Source: Streptomyces poonensis (GTDB taxonomy: Bacteria > Actinomycetota > Actinomycetes > Streptomycetales > Streptomycetaceae). From it: 64,000 nucleotides of DNA. Positions 30,601-39,108 of this stretch are shown here, piece after piece. The notes below the pieces were generated by a model. That model was given only the letters and a program-made list of their open reading frames with translations. It had not been told where the DNA came from and searched no databases. Made by a program: the position numbers and the translations under genes. Positions within the stretch are counted from its first letter, which is position 1. Each line of letters begins with the position of its first letter. The DNA is taken from assembly GCF_014650915.1 (NCBI RefSeq), contig NZ_BMVW01000003.1, positions 186,001 to 250,000 of the forward strand, read 5' to 3'.

Positions 30601-33600
30601 GAGGCGACGGTCTCGGCGGTGGCGGCGGAGGCGCCGGGGCCGGTGGCCCACAGCTTGATCGCCTCGACCTGGCCCCGGTAGTCGCCGACGGCGCTGTCGG
30701 TGGCGGTGGTGGAGTCGGCGTACACGAACTCCAGGACGCGGCAGCCCTTCGTCGCGGGAGTCGCCTGGCAGGTGGCGGCCTTGACCGCGCCGGTCGGGGA
30801 GATCACGTACTTCGGGCGGACCAGCGTGCCGCCGTCGGCCGTGACCGTTTCGGAGACGGTGGTGACGGTGCTGTCGTCCACCGCCGTCGCGAAGGAGGAC
30901 AGCGTCCACGTCGTGGCCGTCTCCACCGCCTTGGCGAAGATCGTGGTCGTGCCGTCGGTGTCGGTCAGTGTGAACGTCGAGCCCGGCAGACCGCCCGTGA
31001 GGGTGAGGGACTCCGCGCCGCTCTCCGGCTCCCAGTCACCGCCGGAGGCGGCGGTGAAGGCCACGGACGAGCCGTCGGTGCTCAGCAGTTCGACGGAGGT
31101 GCCGGAGGTCCTGCGGATCTGTGTGTAGTCGCTCGTTCCACCGGTGACCGCGGAACTCCAGCCCGAGCCGAAGATCTGTGCCTGGCCCTCGGTGTCGGTG
31201 TCGTTGGCACGCGACGAGAAGGTACGTGTCACATCGGCCCCGAATGCCGAGGCGTCGGTGGCTTCCAGCGTGTAGTCACCGGTCAGCTGGTTGACCTGGC
31301 CCGGTCCCACCGCCGCGGTGGGCGCGGTGCCCGCGTCACGGTCCAGGGTGACCTCGACGGTCTGCGAGTGACCGGTGGCGGTGCCGTCGGTGAAGGCGGC
31401 CCGCAGCTCGATCACGCCGTCCTCGTCCAGCGAGGCGACGGTGTTCCACACCAGCTTGCCGGCGCTGCCGTCGGTGACCGCGACCGGCCAGGCGGCGACC
31501 GAGCTGCCGGAGACGGTGACGTCACCGACCGGGACGGTGTGCCAGGAGTCGGTTTCACCGCGCCGGTACTGCCAGGTCACGCCGGTGTAGGTGGTCAGTC
31601 CCCTGGCGGCGAGGGTCAGCCGGCGGGCGGTGTCGTCGCCGTCCTGCGGAGACAGGATCGCCGCACCGTCGGCGCCGACACCGAAGCTGTAGGCGGTGGT
31701 GGCCGAGGAGAGGTTCCCGCCGGAGTCGACCGTGCGGGCGTACAGCGTGTGCCAGCCGTTCGCCGGGTCGATCGAGACGGCCGCCGCGTCACCGCCGGTG
31801 CCGTTGGTGGTGTCGAGCTTCTTGCCGGGCAGGGACGAGTCGTCCAGGCCCCAGTGGTAGCCGGCGCCGTCGGCCGAGGAGGTGTCGATCGTGCAGTTCA
31901 CGGCGGAGTCGGCCGTCGGCGTCCAGCCGTTCTCCGCGTAGATGTCGCAGGACACGGTGGGCGCCGCGGGCTTGGCCGTGTTCAGCACGAACGGGGTGTA
32001 GCCGCTGTAGGAGCCGTGATCGGTGCCGTCGTAGGCGCGGACGCGGTAGCGCAGATGGGCACCGGCCGGGAGGGCGGAGGCCGAGGGGACGGTCAGCGTG
32101 GAGGCGCTGCCGGAGGCGACCGTCCTGCCGTAGGCGGTGTAGGAGTACGTGGTGTCCGCGTAGTCCGGGTCGGCCGTGATCTCGTACTGTGCCCGGACGT
32201 CGGCACCGTCGGCGTCCGTCACCTTGGCGGACAGGGTCGGCGTCAGCGAGGTGACGTACCGCTTGCCGTTGTAGGTGTTGACCTGCGACGGGGAGACGGC
32301 GAGCGCACTCGGCACGGCGGGGTACGAGTTGTAGGTCACCGTCAGGTGCGGCTCGGTGGAGCCGTCCCCGGAGACGTGGTTCGCCGAGCGGAAGCGGCGC
32401 CAGGTCAGCGAGTCGGTCTCGTCCGCGCTCGCGATCCGCAGACCGTGGTTCGCCGAACCGTCCGCCCACGCCTGCACGATGGCGTCGATGTCGAAGTTCA
32501 TCGTCCCGGCCGGGCAGTCGGCGTCCGAGTAACCCTTGGCCGCGGTGTTCGTCACCGCACCCGTCGTGGTGGTGGACGGCTGGTCGGGCCAGGTGATGTC
32601 CGACGACGACCACGACGAGGTGATGCGGCGGATCTGCGTGCCCGCCCCGGAAGTGGCGCAGGTCGAGGAGTAGTACGAGTACAGCGCCAGGTTGGTGTCG
32701 GTGATGTGCTTGCCCTTGAACGCCGACACGTCGAACTTCAGGTACGAGCGGGCCTTGGTCGTCCCCGCGTCGTACGTGCCCGACTTCAGCTCGGTCGAGG
32801 AGACCTGCGAGTCGGTGTAGTTGGTGGCGACCCAGGTGTCCGTGGTCGCGGCGAGGGTGGAGGTCGGATCCACGGTGACCGGGTAGGTCAGGTCCTGTTC
32901 GAAGTAGTCCGCGTCCGGGGTGAGGACGAGGGTCTGCGCACCGTCATCGGCGGTCTCCACCTTTGTGGCGACCTTCGCCTGGTATCGCGACTCACCTGAG
33001 GCGTCGTCCTGGGAGGAGTCCCACATCATCGGCGCGGGCGCCTCGGCGACCAGCTTGCCGTCGGCGTCCTTCAGCAGAAGGTGACCCGAGTCGGCCACCG
33101 ACAGCTTCAGGCCCTTCAGGGTGAGGGGGATGCGGTACGTCGGCTCCTGGGCCGGTGCCGAGTCGAGGACGACGTTCTGGCTGAAGCCCTGGGACAGCGC
33201 CGTGACGGTCAGGGTCTGGCCGTCACCGAGGGCGTAGGAGGCGGTGTCGTCCCGGACCGTGGGCGTGGGGAGCTTGGACTCCCAGCCGAGCCCGAAGGAC
33301 GTCGCCCCCTTGGCGACGGAGGCCAGCGCGGTGTCGCCGCCGTCGGAGACCGCGATGTCGGCGGCCGCCACCTCCGGCTCCAGCGCTGCCCCGGTATCGC
33401 TGAGCGTCGTGTCGATGTCCTGCCACGTGCCGTCCACCTCCTGCCGGATCGGCCCGGCATAGGTGGCCGTCTGCAACTCGCCGGACGGCAACGCGTACGT
33501 CGTCGAGGTCGCCGTCCGCTCCGACGTCACCTCGATCTTCCGGTCCTGGAGGCGGGCCATGAGCAGGGCCGCCGCAACGGAATCCGCCGACGAGGCCGCC

Positions 33601-33797
33601 GACTCGGCGCTGCTCGTGGCCGTCGTCTCCGTCGGGCCCGAGTCCCCGGCCGCGAAGGCCGCCCCCGTCTCCAGTGACATCAGCGCGGCTTCCGCCGCCA
33701 GCACGACGGACACCGCAAGCGCCGTACGCCTCGAAGCGTGCGGACTTCTCGCCCGCCACCCCGATCCCGGGTGTGTTCGTCTTCGCTGCAAGCTCAT
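27645..33797 (-). CDS. Secreted YD/RHS-repeat polymorphic-toxin-like protein
   Basis: 2050 residues. The N-terminus carries an arginine-rich leader and hydrophobic core ending near TGAAFAA, a Sec/Tat-like signal. A DNRLRE domain lies near residues 340-490 (SYLKFDVSAFKGKHITDTNL, WRRFRSANHVSG), followed by Ig-like/beta domains (to about 860). YD repeats span roughly 1080-1840 (for example YDDLGRRTSYEDGAGN, YDTAGRLTQATD). The RHS core ends near 1942 (LYDPTTGRFLSVDPV, then DPVNKYDLDGR). The last 108 residues differ in character: CGWTTCTLKLSRKKT, then a roughly 45-residue hydrophobic Ala/Gly-rich stretch (VASAVAAAVPGVGWAAAVAI and on) and a basic tail. That suggests a membrane-acting toxin tip held in an RHS shell. 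The ATG has AGGAG. There is no DPxG-type cleavage proof in the sequence. Confidence 0.9.
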   Translation of the reverse strand: MSLQRRRTHPGSGWRARSPHASRRTALAVSVVLAAEAALMSLETGAAFAAGDSGPTETTATSSAESAASSADSVAAALLMARLQDRKIEVTSERTATSTTYALPSGELQTATYAGPIRQEVDGTWQDIDTTLSDTGAALEPEVAAADIAVSDGGDTALASVAKGATSFGLGWESKLPTPTVRDDTASYALGDGQTLTVTALSQGFSQNVVLDSAPAQEPTYRIPLTLKGLKLSVADSGHLLLKDADGKLVAEAPAPMMWDSSQDDASGESRYQAKVATKVETADDGAQTLVLTPDADYFEQDLTYPVTVDPTSTLAATTDTWVATNYTDSQVSSTELKSGTYDAGTTKARSYLKFDVSAFKGKHITDTNLALYSYYSSTCATSGAGTQIRRITSSWSSSDITWPDQPSTTTTGAVTNTAAKGYSDADCPAGTMNFDIDAIVQAWADGSANHGLRIASADETDSLTWRRFRSANHVSGDGSTEPHLTVTYNSYPAVPSALAVSPSQVNTYNGKRYVTSLTPTLSAKVTDADGADVRAQYEITADPDYADTTYSYTAYGRTVASGSASTLTVPSASALPAGAHLRYRVRAYDGTDHGSYSGYTPFVLNTAKPAAPTVSCDIYAENGWTPTADSAVNCTIDTSSADGAGYHWGLDDSSLPGKKLDTTNGTGGDAAAVSIDPANGWHTLYARTVDSGGNLSSATTAYSFGVGADGAAILSPQDGDDTARRLTLAARGLTTYTGVTWQYRRGETDSWHTVPVGDVTVSGSSVAAWPVAVTDGSAGKLVWNTVASLDEDGVIELRAAFTDGTATGHSQTVEVTLDRDAGTAPTAAVGPGQVNQLTGDYTLEATDASAFGADVTRTFSSRANDTDTEGQAQIFGSGWSSAVTGGTSDYTQIRRTSGTSVELLSTDGSSVAFTAASGGDWEPESGAESLTLTGGLPGSTFTLTDTDGTTTIFAKAVETATTWTLSSFATAVDDSTVTTVSETVTADGGTLVRPKYVISPTGAVKAATCQATPATKGCRVLEFVYADSTTATDSAVGDYRGQVEAIKLWATGPGASAATAETVASYAYGASGRLRQVWDPRISPALKTGYAYDADGRVATLTPPGELPWTFTYGKAGSALTAGAGMLLKASRPALAEGSDTGTSGTAATTVVYDVPLSGTTAPHRMDATTVATWAQEEAPTDATAIFPADSVPASHTGGDLTSSSYDRATITYIDASGEETNTASPGGSITTTEHDEYGNTVAELTAANRALALGTSSGASDVLAQLGLSDLPPADRAQQLATVSEYSADGQRLTDEYGPLHEVTLTAELAGTTAESTLAAGTVVPARTHTSYAYDEHKPADATVSDLVTTVSTGAAIAGYATDADTKVSTATYDWSTGAQQSTTGAETGTTVTTYDDAGRVATTRTVGSSGSDAGTLSYTYYDADAVGTCASVEWDGLLCRTAPAAAVTGGGDNPAEAVTTVYTYDRRGQVATKAETANGVTRTTTTMVDAAGRPAGTAVTGGTGEETPSTTITYDEDNGRIATQSSDGRTIVNGYDDLGRRTSYEDGAGNTATTAYDVLDRPVRTTDSAPSTVTYAYGTAGNLKTMTDSVAGTFTASYDADGTLVSGTLPGDHTLTVTTDPAGQQTDRTYTAPDGTTVLSDTAGHTVDGRQAGHTQTDGSTTRTDYTYDTAGRLTQATDTLSTGCTTRAYTFDTNSNRTALKTVSDDCDSSTDDTTMATTSYTYDSADRLVNSGYAYDAFGHTTTSGSTTLTYHTNDLVASETLGTSRNLWALDAAGRLAVQTTQTRATDGTWSTSSTFTQHYNGPVGNPAWTGTGSTVSRNVTDLTGALAAVTSATGDIVLQLANIHGDIAVRQPLDTSVAATVQHYDEYGNPSSETAATAYGALGSYQKSTRTLSGITLMGQRLYDPTTGRFLSVDPVYGAGPNAYGYPTDPVNKYDLDGRKPIKKYNKTGFSCGWTTCTLKLSRKKTARLIDTIEGAKKAGAVASAVAAAVPGVGWAAAVAIGAAVFALADFYQWYLGYLLKWYPRRGTKIVRYHIGPIYAWHQ

Positions 33798-34244
33798 GCA
33801 TCACTCCTGTGATCACCGCGTGGCCGCCCTATGCGTCACGGGTGGGCGTGATGAAAGGTCAAGAACCTGTGGGGGGATCCATCGGCGATGATCACGACCC
33901 GATCAAGGTTGGACACCGCCCCCTTTTCTGCCCTTGACCGAGCGCCCTCCACGGCCATCACCGCACCAGTTGCTGTGCATGGCCCGTCTCTTACCTGTCG
34001 CACAAATCGGAACATCGGTGACCCGGCGAATAAATGCCCGCACTCAGCTGTGAACTTTCTGTCATGGGAATAGTTATTTGCTTGTGACGGCCGTGTCGGG
34101 CGTGAGCCACTCCAGTGACGCGTGCAGCGGTTACGGCGGTCTGTTGAGGCGGTGCCAGGTAAGGGCTTGCGCCGGATCGCTCGAACGACCAGGCCGGAGC
34201 GGGTGGCTGCGCACGAAGCGGGGATCGAGTGCGGTGTCCGCGCC
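33798..34244. other. Upstream region of the RHS gene
   Basis: 447 bp without a convincing gene. Bases about 33985-34085 are noticeably AT-richer than the rest (for example atagttatttgcttgtg), the composition expected of a promoter region. It probably drives the RHS gene, but no definite -35/-10 can be assigned. Confidence 0.45.
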
Positions 34245-34547
34245 GCAGGACTCGGCCCCGCACCGCGCCGCCACCCGGCACACCGAGAGCGGGCCAGCTC
34301 CCTCAGAATTCAGGCAAGCGTCCTGCCGGCCACCGACTTCTTCCACGTGGACACCATCGGACTCCCGGCCCCTCATCCCACCACCGCATGGGACACCCAG
34401 CAGGCTCACCCACTGCTCCGGCACTTCGGCGACCGGGCTGCCGACTTCACCCACCTGGTCCGGGACCGCGACGCGGAATTCATCGCAGCCTTCGACGCCG
34501 TCTTCGTCGGCGAGGGCATCACCGCGGAGACACCTCCTCGGCGTCCG
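34245..34547 (+). pseudogene. Integrase-type transposase remnant, 5' part
   Basis: The frame encodes the start of an rve-type (DDE) transposase core. LRIQASVLPATDFFHVDTI contains the first catalytic Asp region. After an internal loss of about 30 residues it continues AWDTQQAHPLLRHFGDRAAD, then FTHLVRDRDAEFIAAFDAVF and GITAETPPRR. Homology ends abruptly at TPPR, exactly before the segment that in intact relatives reads roughly TPRANxYAERFVRS. That continuation is found at 44136-44333. Confidence 0.8.
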
Positions 34548-34743
34548 GTGCTGTCCGGTACCAGAACGTCGGACACGTCCTGTGACCAGGGCTTACATCG
34601 TTGCGTTCCGAGGTTGGTCCGGCGTCGCGGACTTCGGCACCCCCCTGCCGGACGCTCCTTCCACGGGCTTGTCCGGCGCCGGGCGAACGGCGGCGACCGG
34701 CAGCCGAGAAGCACACGGCGCAGCCCGTGGGAAGGCGCGGGCA

Positions 34744-34764
34744 CCGGGCCGGCGACCGGCCCGG
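34744..34764. other. GC-rich hairpin upstream of 34803 gene
   Basis: CCGGGCCGG-CGA-CCGGCCCGG is a 9-bp perfect stem with a 3-nt loop, 38 nt before the ATG of the next gene. It could be a leader structure or a terminator left from the broken transposase. Confidence 0.4.
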
Positions 34765-34802
34765 CAGGAACCCTCGGACCCACGCGAAGGTGTGCAGGAG
34801 CC

Positions 34803-35327
34803 ATGGACGACAACCGCCGGCAGTCTCGTCGGCCGTATCCGGGCCACGCCCTCACCGGCGGACCCGTGCCCGACCCGCTGACGGTGGCCCGGGCGGAGGC
34901 GCTGTTCAGCAGCGATGTGCCGATGTCCGCGGCACCGGGCGCCGAGGAGATCGCCGCGGCCGTGCGGCGGTCCGTCCGCGCCCACGGCGGCATCCGCGGC
35001 TGTGCCGTGGCGCTCGCCGTCGCCTACGGCGAGTGCCCGGAGACGGCCGTGGACCGCATGCGCTGGGCCCTGCAAGCGGTCCGCGCGGCCCATCCGCGCC
35101 GGCCAGGGCCCCGGACCCCGGAACCGGACCCGTTCGCCGTGCGAGCGGGTCCGGCCCGCCAAGGCACCGGCGCACGGCCGGGCACCTCACAGACGACCGC
35201 CGCCCGGGACGACGGCGCACCCATCCACCACCAGGACGACACCCACGCAGATCCCCCCACGCAGGCGGGACCACGCAGAAGGGACCACGCTCATAGGGCG
35301 GCACGACCAGTTCCGCCTCACGACTGA
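34803..35327 (+). CDS. Hypothetical streptomycete protein, 174 aa
   Basis: The ATG follows CAGGAGCC. The first 100 or so residues are compact and helical (DPLTVARAEALFSSDVP, GAEEIAAAVRRSVRAHGG, CAVALAVAYGECPETAVDRM) and resemble a small protein family common in Streptomyces whose function I do not know. The last 70 residues are proline/arginine-rich and probably disordered, or read-through after loss of the original stop. It lies just inside the left edge of the island, and its 3' end is 25 nt before the RTX gene. Confidence 0.65.
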   Translation: MDDNRRQSRRPYPGHALTGGPVPDPLTVARAEALFSSDVPMSAAPGAEEIAAAVRRSVRAHGGIRGCAVALAVAYGECPETAVDRMRWALQAVRAAHPRRPGPRTPEPDPFAVRAGPARQGTGARPGTSQTTAARDDGAPIHHQDDTHADPPTQAGPRRRDHAHRAARPVPPHD

Positions 35328-35352
35328 CGCCCCAACACGGAAGGAAGCAAAG

Positions 35353-36066
35353 ATGAAATACCGAACGCTCGCTCAGCCCGGCCGTCCGATGCGCATGGTG
35401 TGCAGCGCGCTGATCGGCGCCGGCGCCATGCTGGCTCCCCTCGCCGGTTCGATGGCGCCGGCGAACGCGGCCACGGCCGCACCTCCGCACTGCTATGGGA
35501 AGGTGGCCACCATCTGGGGTGACGGAGGCGCCAACAGCCTTCGCGGCACTTCGGGTAGCGACGTCATCGCCGGACTCGGCGGCAACGACCGCATCGCTGG
35601 CAACGGCGGCGCCGACATCATCTGCGGCGGCGAGGGCAACGACACCATCCGAGGTGGCTCCGGCGCAGACCTGGTCGCGGGTAACCGCGGGCACGACACC
35701 ATCAACGGCGACAGCGGCAACGACCGACTGCGCGGCTTCGGTGGCAATGACCGGATAAGCGGCGGAGCAGGCGGGGACGTCCTGCACGGGGGCGACAGTC
35801 ACGACTTCGGTTCGGGCTGGGGCAACGACTACCTCGACGGCGGGACAGACAGGGACGTCTCGTACGGCACTTCGGGGAGGGACCGGCTCGTCGTAGGCCG
35901 CGATGGCGAGTTCCCCGACCGGATGTACGGCTACAACGGGGACGACTACCTGGACGCACGTGACGGGAAGGGCAACGATCTCGCAAACGGCGGTGCCGGC
36001 AAGGACCGCTGCACCGGCGACGACGGTGACCAGTTCCCCGGATGCGAGATCAAGCCCGCCAGGTGA
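35353..36066 (+). CDS. Secreted RTX-type calcium-binding repeat protein
   Basis: 237 residues; the ATG follows GGAAGGAAGC. A Sec signal peptide is evident (basic n-region, MVCSALIGAGAMLAPLAG, cleavage likely near ANA-AT). The mature part is almost entirely nonapeptide RTX repeats (GGNDRIAGN, GGEGNDTIR, GGSGADLVA, GDSGNDRLR and so on), which bind calcium and fold as a parallel beta-roll outside the cell. Two Cys (HCYG and ADIICGG) and two more near the C-terminus (DRCTGDD, FPGCEI) could form disulfides. No catalytic domain is fused. RTX-only small proteins occur in actinomycetes but their function is unknown. Confidence 0.88.
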   Translation: MKYRTLAQPGRPMRMVCSALIGAGAMLAPLAGSMAPANAATAAPPHCYGKVATIWGDGGANSLRGTSGSDVIAGLGGNDRIAGNGGADIICGGEGNDTIRGGSGADLVAGNRGHDTINGDSGNDRLRGFGGNDRISGGAGGDVLHGGDSHDFGSGWGNDYLDGGTDRDVSYGTSGRDRLVVGRDGEFPDRMYGYNGDDYLDARDGKGNDLANGGAGKDRCTGDDGDQFPGCEIKPAR

Positions 36067-36127
36067 TCAGTTGCGCACGCTGCTTGGGCGATGCGCTCAC
36101 CTGAAGGCCACGTGCCTGCGGAACACA

Positions 36128-36170
36128 CGGCCCGGGCACCCTCGCGAGATCAGCGACGGTGCCCGGGCCG
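36128..36170 (+). terminator. Terminator after the RTX gene
   Basis: CGGCCCGGGCACC and GGTGCCCGGGCCG form a 13-bp perfect stem around a 17-nt loop, 61 nt after the RTX stop. It isolates the six-gene operon that follows. Confidence 0.75.
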
Positions 36171-36336
36171 GCGCCGACGGGTCCGCCTCCCGGACCGAGC
36201 TGCAGTGGCTAGTGCAGCGCTGCCTGCAACCAGGCACTCACGATGGAGTCACGAGCTTTTCGACCGCACTCCACCCTGCCCGGCAGAGCCGGGCCGATGG
36301 TGTTCAGGTCTTGAGACGAGAAGTGAGCCGCCTACC

Positions 36337-37797
36337 ATGACTGCACCGTTATATCTTGCTCCGCGACTGGAGCACCGCCTGACGTCCCTCCTTGGCACGA
36401 AGGGCTTCCTGCACCAGCTGGCCGGCGCGCTGGGTTCGCCGCTGAACGTCGTACTGCCCGACCAGATCGCCGACAACCTCAGGCGCTTCCAAGAGGTCTA
36501 CGAGCGACGCAACTTGAGCGGCAAGGTGTACTTCGCGCACAAGGCGAACCGTTCCAGCGCCCTTGTACGGCGCCTCGCCGACACCTGCGCGCACATCGAC
36601 ATCGCCTCCCTGGGCGAGCTCCGGCATGCACTGGGCAGTGGCTTCTCTCCCGACCGGATCATGGCCACAGGCCCCAAGAGCCCGGAGTTCCTGTGGCTGG
36701 CCGCACGCACCGGCGTGACCGTCAATCTGGACTCCGCAGACGAACTGGAAACGCTGGTCGCGATCGTCACCAAGCATCAACTGCCTCCCGCCCGTGTGCT
36801 GGTGAGGCTCTCGGAGTTCGACAGCACCGGTGCCACGGTACTGAGCCGGCGCAGCCGGTTCGGCACTCCTGTCGACGCCTTCTCACGGCTCCTCGACGCG
36901 TTGGAACGGCACCGGGACACAGTCAGGCTGACAGGGATCGCCCACCACCTCGACACCATCGGGCTCACCGAGAAGGCCACCGCCCTCGAGAGCTGCATCG
37001 CGTTGATGCACGAGTGCGCGGCCCGCGGACTGAGCCCGCACGTCATCGACATCGGTGGCGGCTTCGGTGTGAACTACTTGGCAGACAGCGCCCAATGGGA
37101 GACCTTCACATCCGAACTGTCCAACGCGGTGCTGGGCAGTCGGCCTCCCCTGACATGGCGGAACCACGGTTACGGACTGCGCAATGAGGGCGGTACGCTG
37201 CGGGGCGCCCTTGGTCTTTACCCCGCGCACCGGCCGCTCGCCGGCCCTCGCTACCTGGATGAACTGCTCGGACTGCAAGCGCCGTCGCTGAGCCGTCCCC
37301 TGGCCACGCTGCTGCTGGAGAACCTTCACGAGCTGTATATCGAACCGGGCCGGGCCCTGGTCGACCAGTGCGGCGTCGTCCTCGCTCGGGTGCTGGAGGT
37401 CCGCGACAATGCCGGCGGGGAGTGCTTCGTACGCCTGGAGATGAACGCCTCCGACGTCAGCCTGGAGGAACACGGCGTCCTCATGGACCCGGTTCTCGTT
37501 CCCCGGCCCGATCGGACCTGTCCGTCCACTGGCCCGGTCGGGGTGTACCTGATCGGCAACCTGTGCCTGGAAGCGGACTTCATCACCCGCCGCATGGTCT
37601 TCCTGCCGCACCGGCCCAGCCCCGGCGATCTGCTCACGTTCCCCAACACAGCGGGCTACTTCATGGACTTCAGCGCTGATCACGCTCTGCACCAGCCCAT
37701 CGCCCGCAAGGTCGCCGCCTATCAGGACGGCGGCCGGTGGCGCTGGTGTCTGGACGAGAACTACTGGCCCATCACCTCTGGAAGTGAGGACTGTTGA
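36337..37797 (+). CDS. PLP-dependent decarboxylase, Y4yA/DapDC-like (fold type III)
   Basis: 486 residues. The fold-type III barrel has its PLP lysine in VYFAHKANRSS (residue about 69), then ASLGELRHAL, ATGPKSPEFL, VNLDSADEL, the glycine-rich DIGGGFGVNY and the phosphate-binding EPGRALVD. The C-terminal domain supplies the second-subunit motif LCLEAD and AGYFMDF. It is most like the Y4yA-type group, which sits with cysteine-synthase-like genes in staphyloferrin-B-like loci, where SbnH decarboxylates an already ligated amino acid. The substrate here is unknown; it may be a free or ligated diamino or thio-amino acid. The start is ATG at 36337, preceded by a weak site. The stop TGA overlaps the next start (TTGA), so the genes are coupled. 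Confidence 0.88.
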   Translation: MTAPLYLAPRLEHRLTSLLGTKGFLHQLAGALGSPLNVVLPDQIADNLRRFQEVYERRNLSGKVYFAHKANRSSALVRRLADTCAHIDIASLGELRHALGSGFSPDRIMATGPKSPEFLWLAARTGVTVNLDSADELETLVAIVTKHQLPPARVLVRLSEFDSTGATVLSRRSRFGTPVDAFSRLLDALERHRDTVRLTGIAHHLDTIGLTEKATALESCIALMHECAARGLSPHVIDIGGGFGVNYLADSAQWETFTSELSNAVLGSRPPLTWRNHGYGLRNEGGTLRGALGLYPAHRPLAGPRYLDELLGLQAPSLSRPLATLLLENLHELYIEPGRALVDQCGVVLARVLEVRDNAGGECFVRLEMNASDVSLEEHGVLMDPVLVPRPDRTCPSTGPVGVYLIGNLCLEADFITRRMVFLPHRPSPGDLLTFPNTAGYFMDFSADHALHQPIARKVAAYQDGGRWRWCLDENYWPITSGSEDC

Positions 37798-39107
37798 GGT
37801 ACGACTCCATCACCGAGGTCATCGGCAACACTCCGCTCGTGCGCATCGCACCGCAGGTGCACGGCCTGCGGCACATCGATCTGTACGCCAAGCTGGAGAT
37901 GCTCAACCCGTTCGGTTCCGTGAAGGACCGAGCCGCCTGGAACATGGCACGGCCGCATCTGGCTGCCGACGAGGGGCAGCGCACCGTCGTCGAGCTCTCC
38001 AGCGGCAACACCGCCAAGGCTCTCGCGGTCATCGCGGGCATGCACGGCCTGCCGTTCAAGAGCGTCACCAACCGTATGAAGGTCCCGGAGATCAAGGACC
38101 TGCTCCTGCTGCTGGGAGCGGAGATCGAGGAACTTCCCGGGCAGGCGGAGTGCCTGGACCCGACCAACACCGAGGATCCGCTCACCCAGATCCATCAGAT
38201 GCTGTCCGCCGACGGACCCGCCTACGTCCACACGGACCAGTACTACAACCCCTTGAACGTCGAAGCGCACCGAACCTCCACGGGGCCTGAGATCATCACG
38301 GATCTCGGCGCCGCCCCGGACTTCTTCATCGCCGCGGTCGGCACCGCCGGTTCGTCCACCGGTTCCGCCCAGGCGCTGCGCGCCCACGATCCGAACGTGC
38401 GCGTGATCGGTCTGGTCGCCCACAAGTCGGACTTCATCCCGGGCATCCGCAACATCGACGAAGTCCACGAAGTCGGCCTGTTCGACCCCGCCACCTACGA
38501 CACGATCGAGTCCGTCTCCGCGGACGAGGCCATCGACGGCACGCTGACCCTCGTACGGCGCTGCGGCATGCTCGCCGGTCCTACCGGGGGCGCCGCCTAC
38601 TTCGGCGCGGTCAAGCACCTGCAGACCATCGACGAACAGCTCACCGATCGCAGGACCGCGGTGTTCATCGTCTGCGACCGCGTCGAGAGCTACATGAGCT
38701 ACATACGGAAGCGGCGCCCCGAACTGCTGCGCCGGCCGCCTCGCACCAACTCCGTCGCCACCCTGACCCAGGCCGAACTTGCCGCAGCCCCCACGATCGA
38801 CGTCATCTCGGCCCGGACGTGGATGGCCGAGTGCCGTCCTCTCGTAGTCGACCTGAGGGGCGCAATGGCCTTCGGTGCCCTGCATATCCCGGGCTCCGTC
38901 AACATCGTCGACGAGATCTTCGCCGAGCTCCTCCACGGCGGACTGCCGTTCGGGCGCAGCCAGCCCGTCCTGCTGACCTGCCCGGTGGGCGAGCAGTCGG
39001 CGAGGTACGCGGCATTGTTGACCCGCATGGGGCACACCGACGTCCGCAGTCTGACCGGCGGCATCATCGCCTGGCGTGATGCCGGCGCTCCGTTGGGAAG
39101 GGATTGA
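37794..39107 (+). CDS. Cysteine synthase-like PLP enzyme fused to rhodanese
   Basis: 437 residues from a TTG start that overlaps the decarboxylase stop by 4 nt. Residues about 1-315 are a CysK/SbnA-type beta-replacement domain: IGNTPLVRI, PLP lysine in NPFGSVKDRAAW, SSGNTAKAL, phosphate cup GTAGSSTG, GPTGGA. Residues about 325-435 are a rhodanese domain with VVDLRGAMAFGALHIPGSVN and active loop CPVGEQSAR, whose Cys can carry a persulfide. The fusion implies sulfur delivered as a persulfide to an aminoacrylate intermediate, in place of free sulfide, giving Cys, cysteine persulfide or a homologue. A diaminopropionate-type reaction remains possible. The adjacent desulfurase is the obvious sulfur donor. 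Catalytic residues look intact. Confidence 0.88.
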   Translation: MRYDSITEVIGNTPLVRIAPQVHGLRHIDLYAKLEMLNPFGSVKDRAAWNMARPHLAADEGQRTVVELSSGNTAKALAVIAGMHGLPFKSVTNRMKVPEIKDLLLLLGAEIEELPGQAECLDPTNTEDPLTQIHQMLSADGPAYVHTDQYYNPLNVEAHRTSTGPEIITDLGAAPDFFIAAVGTAGSSTGSAQALRAHDPNVRVIGLVAHKSDFIPGIRNIDEVHEVGLFDPATYDTIESVSADEAIDGTLTLVRRCGMLAGPTGGAAYFGAVKHLQTIDEQLTDRRTAVFIVCDRVESYMSYIRKRRPELLRRPPRTNSVATLTQAELAAAPTIDVISARTWMAECRPLVVDLRGAMAFGALHIPGSVNIVDEIFAELLHGGLPFGRSQPVLLTCPVGEQSARYAALLTRMGHTDVRSLTGGIIAWRDAGAPLGRD

Positions 39108-39108
39108 C

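Noticed and set aside
33798..34244. Short plus-strand frames upstream of the transposase remnant
   Set aside because: No ribosome-binding sites, AT-richer promoter-like composition, no domain.
36199..36218. GCTGCA-N8-TGCAGC as an operator of the sulfur operon
   Set aside because: Only 6-bp arms in high-GC DNA and no regulator gene adjacent; too weak to list as a site.
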